Numbered from the stretch's first letter, positions 8,246-17,832 are shown. The stretch is DNA of 64,000 nucleotides from Salinivibrio sharmensis (GCF_001995985.1 NZ_MUFC01000009.1:59693-123692), one strand, 5' to 3'. The notes: generated by a model not told the origin, from the sequence alone. Numbers and translations: made by a program.

Positions 8246-8775
8246 AAAAGTGGATGAAACACCTTGTATTAATGCTCTCTCTTGCAACGCCTTACGCCAC
8301 CATGGGGACGACGTCGCCGTCAATGAAATGGCAAAGCTGGCCACAGGTTGGGGAAGCAACGTTAACCTGGGGCTGGTGGACCATTTATCAATCATCATTA
8401 CGCTCGCCATCGGGCCACTATCAACCGCAATCGCCTCATGCTTTAGTCATTACCTATGCGCGTGATATCAGTGACCAACGACTGATGAAAGCGACTCAGG
8501 ATCAGTGGGAGCATCTCGGCTTTCCTAGCGCTCAGCGAGCACGTTGGGAAAAAGCGCTAGACAAAGCGTGGGGGGATATTAAAGAAGGTGACCGTTTGGC
8601 ATTCGTGCGCCACGCACAAAAAGGGGTATTTTACGCCCAGCCAAAAGAGAAAGACTGGGAAGAGACCTTGACGGTCAAGGACATCGAGTTGGCAGATGCA
8701 TTTCTCGCAATCTGGTTATCAGAAGACACTGACTATCCAGACCATCGTCGAGCATTATTAGGAGAAACGCCATGA
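8242..8775 (+). CDS. Secreted chalcone-isomerase-like domain protein
   Basis: The start at 8242 is supported by GGAGAG just upstream and an ATGA overlap, giving 177 residues. A signal peptide is visible (MKKWMKHLVLMLSLATPYATM), so the mature protein is periplasmic. The rest fits the bacterial chalcone-isomerase-like domain: VGEATLTWGWWTIYQSSL, the ALVITYARDIS strand, WEKALDKAWGDIKEGDRLAF and KGVFYAQ. In plants this fold also includes fatty-acid-binding proteins, so lipid binding is a reasonable inference here. It lies between a membrane protein and a lipoprotein gene in the light-response operon. Confidence 0.85.
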   Translation: MKKWMKHLVLMLSLATPYATMGTTSPSMKWQSWPQVGEATLTWGWWTIYQSSLRSPSGHYQPQSPHALVITYARDISDQRLMKATQDQWEHLGFPSAQRARWEKALDKAWGDIKEGDRLAFVRHAQKGVFYAQPKEKDWEETLTVKDIELADAFLAIWLSEDTDYPDHRRALLGETP

Positions 8776-9320
8776 GACAAGTGACGCAGACGATAGGCAA
8801 AATTCTAACGGTATTGGTGAGTGCTGTGCTATTGGCAGCGTGCTCGGCAGACATTGAGGATTACCAAGGTCAGAAGCCTGATTTTAACTTGTTTGAGTAC
8901 TTTGAAGGGCAAACCAAAGCGTGGGGGATGGTACAAGATTTCACCGGTGAGCAAACCCGACGCTTCGTTGTCGATATCGAAGGTGTGGTAGAAGGGGATA
9001 CATTAACGCTGGATGAGTCCTTTGTGTATGCCGATGGCGAAACACAAACTCGAGTGTGGACGATTAAACGTCACCCTGATGGGACTTACACGGGGACGGC
9101 TGGCGATATCGTCGGAACCGCAACAGGTATTGTGGCGGGTAATGCGCTTAATTGGCGCTATGATTTGGTGGTTCCTGTCGGCGATAGCGAATATCAGCTT
9201 CACTTCGACGACTGGATGTTTCGCCAAGACCAAGATCGCCTTTTTAACGTCACCTCAATGCGCAAGTGGGGAATCGAAGTAGGCAAAGTCACGCTTTTCT
9301 TTGAGCGGGTGGCGCAATAG
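8772..9320 (+). CDS. DUF3833 family lipoprotein
   Basis: A 182-residue lipoprotein with a type II signal peptide and lipobox LLAAC at about residue 24. The remainder is the DUF3833 domain: FNLFEYFEGQTKAWGMVQD, FVVDIEGVVEGDTLTLDE and DDWMFRQDQDRLFNVTSM. It looks like a lipocalin-like beta-rich protein, though the function is not established. It is the last gene of the operon, overlapping its neighbour by ATGA, and is followed by convergent ybjD. The C-terminal trio of membrane, periplasmic and lipoprotein products points to an envelope function. Confidence 0.9.
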   Translation: MRQVTQTIGKILTVLVSAVLLAACSADIEDYQGQKPDFNLFEYFEGQTKAWGMVQDFTGEQTRRFVVDIEGVVEGDTLTLDESFVYADGETQTRVWTIKRHPDGTYTGTAGDIVGTATGIVAGNALNWRYDLVVPVGDSEYQLHFDDWMFRQDQDRLFNVTSMRKWGIEVGKVTLFFERVAQ

Positions 9321-9336
9321 TTCGCGAATAGAGCGC

Positions 9337-9364
9337 GCCAGAGGCGTTAACCAACCCCTCTGGC
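9337..9364. terminator. Hairpin between convergent genes
   Basis: An 8-bp perfect stem (GCCAGAGG/CCTCTGGC) with a 12-nt loop lies just after the DUF3833 stop and reaches into the 3' end of ybjD. There is no strong T-run, so it would be a weak or factor-assisted bidirectional terminator. Confidence 0.4.
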
Positions 9365-10978
9365 TAAACCGATTGCGCGTTGGATAATCCAGCGCAGCAA
9401 TTTGGGGATCGGGGCTTTTAATTCGTTCTCGGTATAGGCGATTATCGCCAGCGCGGCGTCAGGCTTGGCATAGCGTTTTAACGCCTTGGCGATAATACGT
9501 TTGTCGTTCATATGCGGCTGCTGACTGGTCACGCCCGCCATCTCACGAAACAAAGGCGCATAACCGTTGTTGTACAAGTAGTGTTCAATATCTCTATCCG
9601 GCAGCACGGTTAAACGCGCGCCCTCTGGTTGATGCTCTATTTGCCCGCGCGCCGTCGCGGCGTACTTCTTACCAGCCATATCACCATCCGCCACCAGATG
9701 CCATTCAATGCCCAAGGCCTTGGCGGCCTTGATCAGCGGTCGCAAACCGCTTTGTGCAAATTCAATCAGGTGCACACCTTCTGCAGCTAAGTCATAACCT
9801 TGCAATCGCGCCAGCTCGTTAAACAGCCAAATCTCCGTTTCACCCTCGACCAATAGCCAACAGCGAGCAAACAGTGCACTGGGTCGGTGAAACCGAACAT
9901 GGAAAGTGACACGCCGGCGTTCGTCCTGGCTAAGAAGATGAGACGGTACTTGGTGGCTGTGGGTTTCGGTAGGATGCCGCACTAGGCGGCGAATATGATC
10001 CAGTTGTACGCCTGCGAGCAAATCACCGCTGTTTGTGGTGAGCAACTTTTGCATTGGCATCAACTGAATCAAGCGCCACGCTTGATTCAATAAGGTTGGA
10101 TGAAGTCGCCCTTCTGGATCTTCAAATAGCATCACTGGCCGCGCATTACGTTTGAGCTGTTTTGGCCCGCGCGCCCGGACAAATGCACTCAATAAGCCCA
10201 TGAGCACGAGCCGACTTTGATTAGAGGTATTGGCGGCCACCGCTTCGAGCGGGTGCATTTGGTTATGAGTGATGGCTAATGCGCCCGGGGCATGAATGGG
10301 ATAAGGATCGCGGTCATGCTCGTAGGCGGCAAAATAGTGATCGAGCAATTGACGCATGGCATGCAGGCCACTTTTTATCTCGCCTTTATTCACATGGCCG
10401 GGCATCATCAACAGGCGGCGATAGGTGTTGTCTAGCCGCTGCTCAAGGCGGGTGTTATCTTTTGTCACTGCTTGCCCTGGTACGCGCATGCGTCTGGCAT
10501 CACGCACACGAACGACTGGGTGAATTTGCATGAGGTGGCTGGCGAGCGCGTCGCTGTCTGCTTGCTCAATAATATCGCCTTGTGAGGATAAAAATTCTCT
10601 CCGTACCGCGACTTTACTTTCTTGGATGGTGGCGCTTAAGCAATAATCAAGGGTTCGACACCCCGCGTTGTTCCCATTCCAAACGGGTTTAAAACGACGA
10701 TAGCGGCGCGCTTTATGCTCACCGGGAAAGCTCTCTTGCCAGCGAAGGATGATTTGAAACTGTTGTTCAGGCAAGACACCTAAGACATGGTCAACGTGAA
10801 AGTCCGACCGTTTAAACTGGGGTTTATCGCCACTTGGGTGCAATGCAATTTCTAGCGCATCAAGCAGAGACGATTTTCCCCATGCGTTTTCACCGATTAA
10901 AACGGTCAGTTCATCTACTTGCAGTGACAGGCGATTGATACCACGGAAGCCTGCTATTTCAATTCGGTCTAGTCTCAT
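9347..10978 (-). CDS. ybjD: YbjD-like OLD-family ATP-dependent endonuclease
   Basis: The start is the ATG at 10978 (MRLDRIEIAGFRG) preceded by AGAGGTGA, giving 543 residues, close to E. coli YbjD. The N-terminal SMC-like ATPase has Walker A GENAWGKSS and a late MLFEDPEGRLHP segment corresponding to Walker B. The C-terminal TOPRIM domain has LLVEGETEIWLFNELARL and HLVADGDMAGKKY, giving the Glu and DxD metal ligands. OLD proteins are DNA nucleases or nickases; the cellular role of YbjD is not well defined. No Gabija-type helicase partner is present, so a dedicated defence system is not supported. Confidence 0.9.
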   Translation of the reverse strand: MRLDRIEIAGFRGINRLSLQVDELTVLIGENAWGKSSLLDALEIALHPSGDKPQFKRSDFHVDHVLGVLPEQQFQIILRWQESFPGEHKARRYRRFKPVWNGNNAGCRTLDYCLSATIQESKVAVRREFLSSQGDIIEQADSDALASHLMQIHPVVRVRDARRMRVPGQAVTKDNTRLEQRLDNTYRRLLMMPGHVNKGEIKSGLHAMRQLLDHYFAAYEHDRDPYPIHAPGALAITHNQMHPLEAVAANTSNQSRLVLMGLLSAFVRARGPKQLKRNARPVMLFEDPEGRLHPTLLNQAWRLIQLMPMQKLLTTNSGDLLAGVQLDHIRRLVRHPTETHSHQVPSHLLSQDERRRVTFHVRFHRPSALFARCWLLVEGETEIWLFNELARLQGYDLAAEGVHLIEFAQSGLRPLIKAAKALGIEWHLVADGDMAGKKYAATARGQIEHQPEGARLTVLPDRDIEHYLYNNGYAPLFREMAGVTSQQPHMNDKRIIAKALKRYAKPDAALAIIAYTENELKAPIPKLLRWIIQRAIGLARGVG

Positions 10979-11176
10979 CGTCACCTCTGTTTTACAGTAT
11001 GACACCTTCTTGAAAAAGGAAACCAAGTCCTTTGTGGTTTTGTGCTATATGCCTGATTTATTGCACTTAACCAAGTAGGTACTAGGGTATATTTACAATA
11101 GGGTGGCGAGCGAAACCCTGATATAGTGTTCAAAGTTAATAACGCAGCCCGATTGGGCGATCATCAAGAGACAGTC

Positions 11177-12088
11177 ATGCTATCGTTTGAAGCCCTACAA
11201 GTGCTGGATGCCATTGAAAGAAAAGGAAGTTTTGCTGCGGCAGCTGAGTCACTGAATCGTGCGCCGTCATCGTTAAGCTACCAGGTTCAAAAACTAGAAG
11301 ACGAGCTGGGTTTGGTGATTTTTGATCGCTCCGGACATCGCGCTACATTTACCGATGCGGGGCATTTATTAGTTGAACGTGGACGGATGTTATTGAATGC
11401 CGCCGATGAGATGGTTGCCGATGCGGCCTCCTTGGCACACGGGTGGGAGTTGGAAATTTGCTTGGCTTATGATGGCCTGTTTAAAAGCCACTTCTTTTTT
11501 CCCTTGATTGAGCGCTTGGCGAAAAAAAGCAATACACGCCTTAAGTTGACTGAGCAAATCTTGGCTGGATGCTGGGAAGCGCTGGCTCAAGATCGCGCTG
11601 ATGTACTGGTCGCACCTATTCCCGACACTGTGCCGCAGGGTATAAAAGTGCAGCCTTTGGGCGAGATGAGCGCCTATTGGGTAGCCGCGCCCGACCATCC
11701 CATTCACAAAGAGGCGCGTCCCGTTGAGCCTGATGTGCGTGCCAAATACCGCGGGGTGGCGGTGGCGGATACTGCGCGTGGTATGCAACCTAAAACCTTT
11801 AATGTGTTAGAAGACCAGCCGCGGCTCACCGTCAGTTCAATGCACGATAAATACGCGGCGATCTTAAACGGACAAGGGATCGGGACGCTGCCTTGGTTTT
11901 GGATACAAGATGATCTCAATGCAGGTCGTTTAAAACGCTTGAAAGGCGGAGAACCATTCGAGCTAACGCTTGGGGTGGCGTGGAAACGCAACCGGATGGG
12001 TAATGCTAAATCATGGTTAGTACGCCAACTTCCCAAGCTGCTTGAACCCTACTTGCAAGCTGGGGACATGCCTATAGGTCACAAGTAG
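11177..12088 (+). CDS. LysR-family transcriptional regulator, YhaJ-like
   Basis: The 303-residue form starts at the ATG at 11177 (MLSFEALQVLDAIERKGSF), which fits LysR N termini better than the upstream in-frame ATG. The helix-turn-helix region reads SFAAAAESLNRAPSSLSYQV followed by QKLEDELGLVIFDRSGHR, closely resembling E. coli YhaJ. A LysR substrate-binding domain fills the remainder. The gene is divergent from ybjD and convergent with the acetyltransferase. Its inducer and targets cannot be read from sequence. Confidence 0.9.
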   Translation: MLSFEALQVLDAIERKGSFAAAAESLNRAPSSLSYQVQKLEDELGLVIFDRSGHRATFTDAGHLLVERGRMLLNAADEMVADAASLAHGWELEICLAYDGLFKSHFFFPLIERLAKKSNTRLKLTEQILAGCWEALAQDRADVLVAPIPDTVPQGIKVQPLGEMSAYWVAAPDHPIHKEARPVEPDVRAKYRGVAVADTARGMQPKTFNVLEDQPRLTVSSMHDKYAAILNGQGIGTLPWFWIQDDLNAGRLKRLKGGEPFELTLGVAWKRNRMGNAKSWLVRQLPKLLEPYLQAGDMPIGHK

Positions 12089-12167
12089 GTGATACAGGGG
12101 CGATGCTCGCATTGAGACGCGACCGGTGAGGCGGTGATGAACACAGCCCAAGACGGCTATGGCGCCC

Positions 12168-14873
12168 CTAATCGTTACCTGGCGGATGCGCTCGCAAAGG
12201 CAGTTGCATATCGACAATGCCATCTTCCATTTGCACATCAATACTAAACCCACACTTTTGTGCCAATGCGATCATTCCGCGGTTATTAGGCATGGTCATC
12301 CCGGTGATCCGCGATAACCCTGCTTGGCGACCATAATCGATGATTGCCTGCATCAGTACACTGCCCAAGCCAACCCCTTTTAGATCGGAGCGCACCAACA
12401 CGGCGAACTCTGCTTCGGTGTTTTGTGGGTCAGCCAGCAAACGTGCCACTCCCCAGATTTCTTCTCGGCCTGAAGGAAGATGATAAGTGGCAACGAGCGC
12501 CATTTCACGGTCATAATCAATTTGCGTCAGGTTTGCCAGCGCTTCATGATTCAGCTCGCCAACGTCAGAAAAAAAGCGACGGTACAAATCCTCTTCGGAC
12601 ACTTTTTCCACAAAGGCTTTATGGGTCGGTTCGTCCTCGGGCAAAATAGGGCGCAACAAAATCGTTTGGCCGTTTTTCAGTTTAATCGATTGCTCCAGAT
12701 CTTTTGGATAAGGGCGAATCGCTAACCGTTTTTGCTGGCTGCCCGCGTAATCACGTAGCCGCAAAGAAGCATCAAGAATCGTGAGCTCATCGCCAGACAC
12801 CAATAAAGGATGAATATCGAGCTCATCAATCTCCGGGCAGTCGATGATCATCTGTGACAGGGTCACTAAAAAACGGCATAAACTGGGAATGTCGATCGAT
12901 ATGGGAAAGCCACGTTGTTTGATTTTACCGCTTTTTATCGCACCAATGACGAGATAGCGCGCCAATGCCATGTTCAATGGCGGGATCGCGACCGCGGCAT
13001 CTTTAGTGACATCCCAATCCGATCCCCCTTCACCCAGCAGAATAATGGTGCCAAACACGGGATCATTGCTGATCGTCACCCGCAATTCTTGCGCGCCAGC
13101 GCGAGAGGCCATGGATTGGACTAACAAGCCCTCAATACGTGCTTCTGGAAACGTCACGGCGACACGATCCAAGATTGCTTGGGCGGCATTGGCAACTTCA
13201 GCGCCAGTGCGTAAATTGAGCATTACCCCTTGTACATCCGATTTATGGCGGATGTCAGGTGAGCGCAATTTTGCCGCTACCGGGTAGCCAACCTGTTCAG
13301 CTATTTGCGCGGCTTCGACCGAATCGGTAGCCAACCAGGTTGATATTACCTGCATGCTATAGGCTTCGAGTAACGGACGCACTTCGTGGGTGGTTAGGGT
13401 TAAGTGCTCAATGTCTTCTGCTTGGTCGATAAACGCGCGAGCAGCGGGTAAGTCGTAGTCCATACTCCCAGTAGAGGTGGGGGTTTCCATCAATTGCTTT
13501 TGGTTGCGCCGGTATTCTACAAGGTGCATATAGGCAGTGACGGCACTTTCGGGGGTGCGATAGGTCGGAAACCCAGCGTGAGTAAAGGCGAGACGCGCAA
13601 CCGTGGCATCATCGCCTTCACCTTGCCAGTTGGTGAGTATGTTAAATCGTCGCGCGCGTGGATTTTCTTTGAGTGAATGGATTATCGCCTTAGCGGTCGC
13701 CAGTCCTGGTGCCGTGACAGAAGGAGAGTGCATGATGAGCACGGCATCGGCATCGTCACTGTTTAGCACGATATCAATCACTGCTTGATACCGTTGCGTG
13801 TCGGCGTCACCAACAATGTCAATGGGGTTAGTTTGCGACCAACTTTTGGGGAGTACTTGATGTAAGGCCTCGAGCGTTTGCTCGCTGAGCGTCGCTAACT
13901 TGCCGCCAGCATCCATCAGGGTGTCGACAGCCATCACCGCCGGCCCACCCCCATTGGTAATAATCGCAAGGCGTTCTCCGCGAAGTGGTACCGAGTGAGA
14001 AAGGGTTTCCACGGCCGCAAACAGTTCATGAGTATTGTTAACGCGAAGCATACCAGAGCGACGAATCGCCGCATCGTAGGCGGCATCTAAGCCTATGTTG
14101 ATATGACTGAGTTGTTCAAGCGCCACCGAGCCACCCCGTGTGCGGCCGCTTTTTAGTACCAGGATCCGCCGATTACGGGCAGCGGCCCGCGCGGCTGATA
14201 TAAACCGGCGCGCGTCGCGGATTGAGTCAACATAGAGCAAGATCGCATCGGTTTTACTGTCGCGACAAAGAAAGTCGAGTAATTCGGGAAAGTCGATATC
14301 ACTTGCTTCACCCAGTGAAATAAAAGTAGAAAACCCAATGCGCTTGTTGCGTGCCCAATCCAGGATAGTGGTGCATACCGCGGCTGATTGAGAGACAAAC
14401 GCAATATTGCCTTTATTGGCGGGTACTGGCGCAAACGACGCATTGAGATTGAGCCAAGGTAAGATCATGCCAAGGCTATTGGGCCCGAGAACGCGCATGG
14501 TATATTTTTCCGCAATCTGTTGCATGGCGTCGTACTGACTCACCCCCTCAGCATTTAATTGCCCCCGCATTCCCGCTGCTAACACAATCACGAGCTTTAC
14601 CCCGCGCTCGCCAAGCTGCTCAATAAGAGGGGGCGTGGTCTCGCCACGCGTACAGAGGATGGCTAAATCAGGCACCAAGGGGAGATCAGCCACTGTTTTG
14701 TAGGCCAAGATACCGGCGACCGCTTGGTATTTGGGTGTCACTGGCATAATAGGGCCTTGGAAGCCGCCGGATTGCAAATTACGCGTAACAACGTAGCCTG
14801 CTCGACCACTGTGATCAGAGGCGCCCACCACCGCGATGGACTTTGGCTTGAGGAGTTGATCGATACCGGCCAT
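12168..14873 (-). CDS. patZ: PatZ-type protein lysine acetyltransferase (acyl-CoA synthetase-like + GNAT)
   Basis: The 901-residue protein contains an NDP-forming acyl-CoA synthetase-like region (LLKPKSIAVVGASDHSGRAG, GPNSLGMILPWLNLNASFAP, FVSQSAAVCTTILDWA), an ATP-grasp part (about 480-700) and a C-terminal GNAT domain (RYRRFF-like DLYRRFFSDVGELN, then VRSDLKGVGLGSVLMQ). Length and order match enterobacterial Pat/PatZ (YfiQ), which acetylates Acs and other enzymes using acetyl-CoA. The synthetase His motif SHTGA is not cleanly present (LSHINIGLD), in line with a regulatory rather than catalytic synthetase part. The start is set by a GGAGG six bases upstream of the ATG. Confidence 0.93.
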   Translation of the reverse strand: MAGIDQLLKPKSIAVVGASDHSGRAGYVVTRNLQSGGFQGPIMPVTPKYQAVAGILAYKTVADLPLVPDLAILCTRGETTPPLIEQLGERGVKLVIVLAAGMRGQLNAEGVSQYDAMQQIAEKYTMRVLGPNSLGMILPWLNLNASFAPVPANKGNIAFVSQSAAVCTTILDWARNKRIGFSTFISLGEASDIDFPELLDFLCRDSKTDAILLYVDSIRDARRFISAARAAARNRRILVLKSGRTRGGSVALEQLSHINIGLDAAYDAAIRRSGMLRVNNTHELFAAVETLSHSVPLRGERLAIITNGGGPAVMAVDTLMDAGGKLATLSEQTLEALHQVLPKSWSQTNPIDIVGDADTQRYQAVIDIVLNSDDADAVLIMHSPSVTAPGLATAKAIIHSLKENPRARRFNILTNWQGEGDDATVARLAFTHAGFPTYRTPESAVTAYMHLVEYRRNQKQLMETPTSTGSMDYDLPAARAFIDQAEDIEHLTLTTHEVRPLLEAYSMQVISTWLATDSVEAAQIAEQVGYPVAAKLRSPDIRHKSDVQGVMLNLRTGAEVANAAQAILDRVAVTFPEARIEGLLVQSMASRAGAQELRVTISNDPVFGTIILLGEGGSDWDVTKDAAVAIPPLNMALARYLVIGAIKSGKIKQRGFPISIDIPSLCRFLVTLSQMIIDCPEIDELDIHPLLVSGDELTILDASLRLRDYAGSQQKRLAIRPYPKDLEQSIKLKNGQTILLRPILPEDEPTHKAFVEKVSEEDLYRRFFSDVGELNHEALANLTQIDYDREMALVATYHLPSGREEIWGVARLLADPQNTEAEFAVLVRSDLKGVGLGSVLMQAIIDYGRQAGLSRITGMTMPNNRGMIALAQKCGFSIDVQMEDGIVDMQLPLRAHPPGND

Positions 14874-15156
14874 GATGCCCTCCGTTGGTTTGACGAGTGC
14901 TTGCTTGTGGTGCGAAATGGCGCAAGCGTCTTTACACGCCAGTTTATCGGTTCACGCTTGAATTCAACGGTTTTTTTTAACGCAATGTGATCTCGACATG
15001 GCAGAAAGTAGAGTCTGAGATAGACTAAAAAGCGTCTTTCCACGTGACTATCTGTGAGCTGTAGCCGGAAACCTCGTGCGAGAGGGTAACTTTTGGTTGA
15101 ATGGCTATAAGGTCGGGGGCACAATGAAACAAACTTGGATAACTGACAGAATCACA

Positions 15157-15642
15157 ATGAAAAAATTGGGCTTACTGGCTATCGCTATACTGTTGACTGG
15201 GTGCAGTAGCGGTGGCGTTACCACTGAAATCTACAGTCAGACGATTGAATCAACCGACAAACGCGATACCGCGCAAACGGCAGACGCCGAGCCAATGATG
15301 AACACGGCCAAGCCTGAGCCGAAGCCGGCACCGAAAAAGCAAACGGTGAAAGCGGCGACGCAAGGCCCTGGCTACACCATCCAAGTGGTGGCGCTGAGTC
15401 ATGATCGAGGGTTTAGTGATTACGCTAAACGCCTGCCCAGTGACCAGCCATTGTGGAGTAACAAAAAAATGGTAGATGGCTTGCCTTGGTACACCTTGTT
15501 ATACGGGGAATATCCAAGCCGTGATGCTGCAAAACGTGCGATTAAAGCGCTACCACAAACCATTCAGCAATATGGTCCTTTTGTACGCGATATTGGTAAA
15601 ATTAAACGCTCTTCCACACCTGAAATGACCCGTATAAATTAA
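15157..15642 (+). CDS. SPOR-domain lipoprotein
   Basis: I chose the ATG at 15157 because it gives a compact lipoprotein signal (MKKLGLLAIAILLTGC) with Cys as residue 16; an in-frame ATG at 15124 would add 11 residues. A Pro/Lys-rich linker (EPKPAPKKQTVKAA) follows, and the C-terminal half is a SPOR-like domain (GYTIQVVALSHDRGFSDYA through WYTLLYGEYPSRDAAKRAI). SPOR domains bind denuded glycan strands of septal peptidoglycan, so an outer-membrane lipoprotein acting at division or cell-wall sites is likely. A strong terminator follows. Confidence 0.85.
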   Translation: MKKLGLLAIAILLTGCSSGGVTTEIYSQTIESTDKRDTAQTADAEPMMNTAKPEPKPAPKKQTVKAATQGPGYTIQVVALSHDRGFSDYAKRLPSDQPLWSNKKMVDGLPWYTLLYGEYPSRDAAKRAIKALPQTIQQYGPFVRDIGKIKRSSTPEMTRIN

Positions 15643-15666
15643 TAAACGGGAAAAGGGTGCGGACAA

Positions 15667-15690
15667 AAGCTGGCTGATGCCAGCTTTTTT
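15667..15690 (+). terminator. Rho-independent terminator after the SPOR lipoprotein
   Basis: AAGCTGGC/GCCAGCTT forms an 8-bp stem with loop TGAT and a following T6 tract, 25 bp after the stop codon. Confidence 0.9.
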
Positions 15691-15873
15691 GTTGAGTGAT
15701 GTTCGTCGCCCGCATTGTCTTGGATAATTTGGCTGCCGAGATTGAACAAACCTGCAGCAAATGGTTTCTAATCACTGCATAAACGACGTTTGATAGATGA
15801 AAGCCTGTCAGCATTTGTCTACTATGGCGATAGAGTCCAGATAGCGCCTGTAAGCGCGTGATGAGAGAAGAAA

Positions 15874-16878
15874 ATGACCAAACTTAACCTGCTTTTGTTA
15901 TGCGGCGGTGGCGGTGCAGAGCACGATATTTCCCTCGTGTCTGCACGATATATTGAGTCACAGCTGGCAAAATTACCGCGTATCAAGGTACACAAAGTTG
16001 AAATGACCCAAGACGGTTGGCGCCTTGATGATGGTATGCGCTGCCATCTTGATACCGACGGGAACCTGTGTAGTAAAGTGGAACACACGCAAATTCACTA
16101 TGTCATTCCTTGTTTACATGGCTTCCCTGGGGAAACAGGTGATATTCAGTCATTACTCACGATTACAGGGTTACCCTATTTGGGGTGTGATGCCGAAGGA
16201 AGCCAGATTTGCTTTAACAAGATCACCTCCAAGTTGTGGTTTGATGCGCTGGGGATCCCAAACACCCCTTACGTATTTATTACTGACCAAGGTGAACACA
16301 GTCAGGCGAGCGCATCAGCATTTTTTGCTGAGCACCAAACCGTGTTTGTTAAGGCGGCCAGTCAGGGCTCCAGTGTTGGTTGTTACCGCGTAACAGAAGA
16401 AGAGCAGTTACAGGCACGCATTACCGATGCATTCACCTTCTCAGACCAAGTATTGATCGAAAAAGCCATCAAGCCGCGTGAATTAGAAGTGGCAGCGTTT
16501 CAAGTCGGCGATGAAATAATCGTGACACGCCCTGGGGAAATCCGCTGCCCTGAAGGGAGTTTTTACACATTCGAAGAAAAGTATAGCGATGGCAGCCACA
16601 GCAATACCTACATCGAGGCGGAAGATCTGACCGAAGATCAGGTTGAGGCAATCCGTACCTATGCCCACCAAGCGTTCAAACAACTGCGTTTAAAAGACAT
16701 GTCGCGTATCGATTTCTTCTTAACGGAAGACAACGACATCTTAGTTAATGAAATCAATACGTTTCCTGGTATGACGCCTATTTCAATGTTCCCCAAACTG
16801 ATGGAGCACCATGGCTTGGCATTCCATGAATACCTAGCATCGTGCATCACGTATGCCACAGGGCGACGCGTGAACTAA
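15874..16878 (+). CDS. ddl: D-alanine--D-alanine ligase
   Basis: The 334-residue ATP-grasp enzyme joins two D-alanines for peptidoglycan precursor synthesis. The N terminus LLLLCGGGGAEHDISLVSA is the Ddl glycine-rich motif. CLHGFPGETGDIQSLL and ASQGSSVGCYRV match the substrate and ATP loops, and RIDFFLTEDNDILVNEINTF the metal-binding end. Length equals that of the Vibrio DdlA type. A GAGAGAAG site precedes the ATG. It is monocistronic, and its stop codon directly abuts the stop of the convergent recombinase gene, with no room for a terminator between them. Confidence 0.95.
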   Translation: MTKLNLLLLCGGGGAEHDISLVSARYIESQLAKLPRIKVHKVEMTQDGWRLDDGMRCHLDTDGNLCSKVEHTQIHYVIPCLHGFPGETGDIQSLLTITGLPYLGCDAEGSQICFNKITSKLWFDALGIPNTPYVFITDQGEHSQASASAFFAEHQTVFVKAASQGSSVGCYRVTEEEQLQARITDAFTFSDQVLIEKAIKPRELEVAAFQVGDEIIVTRPGEIRCPEGSFYTFEEKYSDGSHSNTYIEAEDLTEDQVEAIRTYAHQAFKQLRLKDMSRIDFFLTEDNDILVNEINTFPGMTPISMFPKLMEHHGLAFHEYLASCITYATGRRVN

Positions 16879-17832
16879 TTACTCGCTCAGCTTTTTACGT
16901 CGGTAACGCGACTTGGCTTGCTCACTGGCCACCGTGTTACCGACATACTGTGCGGGCATCGCTGGGCTCTTCCAACGTCCCATGTGTTGGATTTGTTTTA
17001 TCGTCATGCCTTTTTTCGCGAGCGACCGACTTGCTCCCACTCTGGGTGACTGACCAGAAAAGGTAACCGACTCGTCTAAAAGTGTACTGGCTCGCCGAAA
17101 GACACGATAAATCGATGAGGGGTCAAGGGGCGCTTCTCCTAAGTGGCCGTGCTTGTTGATTCGCCGCAGTAGGGGACCTTGACGAATCCCTGTTTTGTCT
17201 AACCAATCCATCAATAGCCTCGCGACGGATTCAGACAGTGGCACGCGCTGGTCCTTCACCATAATGAATGCTTGCTCCTCGGCCGTGATCAGGTCATCCA
17301 CCGACAGGGCGGCTAATTCACTTCGCTTTAATAACCCTTCGTATGAGAGAGACCAAACCAAACGGTCGCGTATATCCTTTAATCGTTTTGAACTTGCAAG
17401 CTGTTGGTTTAACGCCGTCAAATGATGAGATTGAAAAGGTGTGGCTTCTCGGCTTTCTGGTAACTTCGCGTGGAGTAAACGCGCCATTGCGTACTTCACT
17501 TCTCGATGCTTGCTCGGGTCTTTGAATTGGTGAAGCTTGTGAACCAAGCCAACGGTGATAACCATCCTACGAACGGCCGAAATCTTACGTCGATTTGCTG
17601 TGATTTCAGCAAAGCGGCGCAGTGTGGTGACAGCACAAGGGAGTGGCGTCACGTTTTGCTCCTGGCAGAAGGTAACAAACACGCGCCAGTCGTTGCGATA
17701 ACTCAATAGCGAGTTTTTGCTGTAGGCGTCTTGTGTGATGGACGACCATTCTTCAATGCTCAATATACCGGTGTTAAAGCGAGCTTGACTGGTTTCAATC
17801 TCACTTGGTTCTAATGGTAATAGTCTTTTCAT
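16879..17832 (-). CDS. Tyrosine recombinase/integrase
   Basis: A 317-residue tyrosine recombinase. The N-terminal SAM-like DNA-binding domain (about 30-125) carries SLLSYRNDWRVFVTFCQEQ. The catalytic domain has Arg I in EGLLKRSELAALS, a Lys in the beta-hairpin (FIMVKDQRVPL), box II SPRVGASRSLAKKG, HMGRW and the nucleophile in PAQYVG. The box II His of the usual HxxR is replaced by Ser, as in a number of related Vibrio and plasmid recombinases. It is a lone gene: no excisionase, cargo or obvious direct att repeats are visible. It may be a domesticated recombinase or the remnant of an island. Confidence 0.9.
   Translation of the reverse strand: MKRLLPLEPSEIETSQARFNTGILSIEEWSSITQDAYSKNSLLSYRNDWRVFVTFCQEQNVTPLPCAVTTLRRFAEITANRRKISAVRRMVITVGLVHKLHQFKDPSKHREVKYAMARLLHAKLPESREATPFQSHHLTALNQQLASSKRLKDIRDRLVWSLSYEGLLKRSELAALSVDDLITAEEQAFIMVKDQRVPLSESVARLLMDWLDKTGIRQGPLLRRINKHGHLGEAPLDPSSIYRVFRRASTLLDESVTFSGQSPRVGASRSLAKKGMTIKQIQHMGRWKSPAMPAQYVGNTVASEQAKSRYRRKKLSE

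Noticed and set aside
9347-10978. Anti-phage defence system around the OLD nuclease
   Set aside because: No helicase partner (GajB), reverse transcriptase or other defence gene lies next to it, and the sequence matches the housekeeping-type YbjD.
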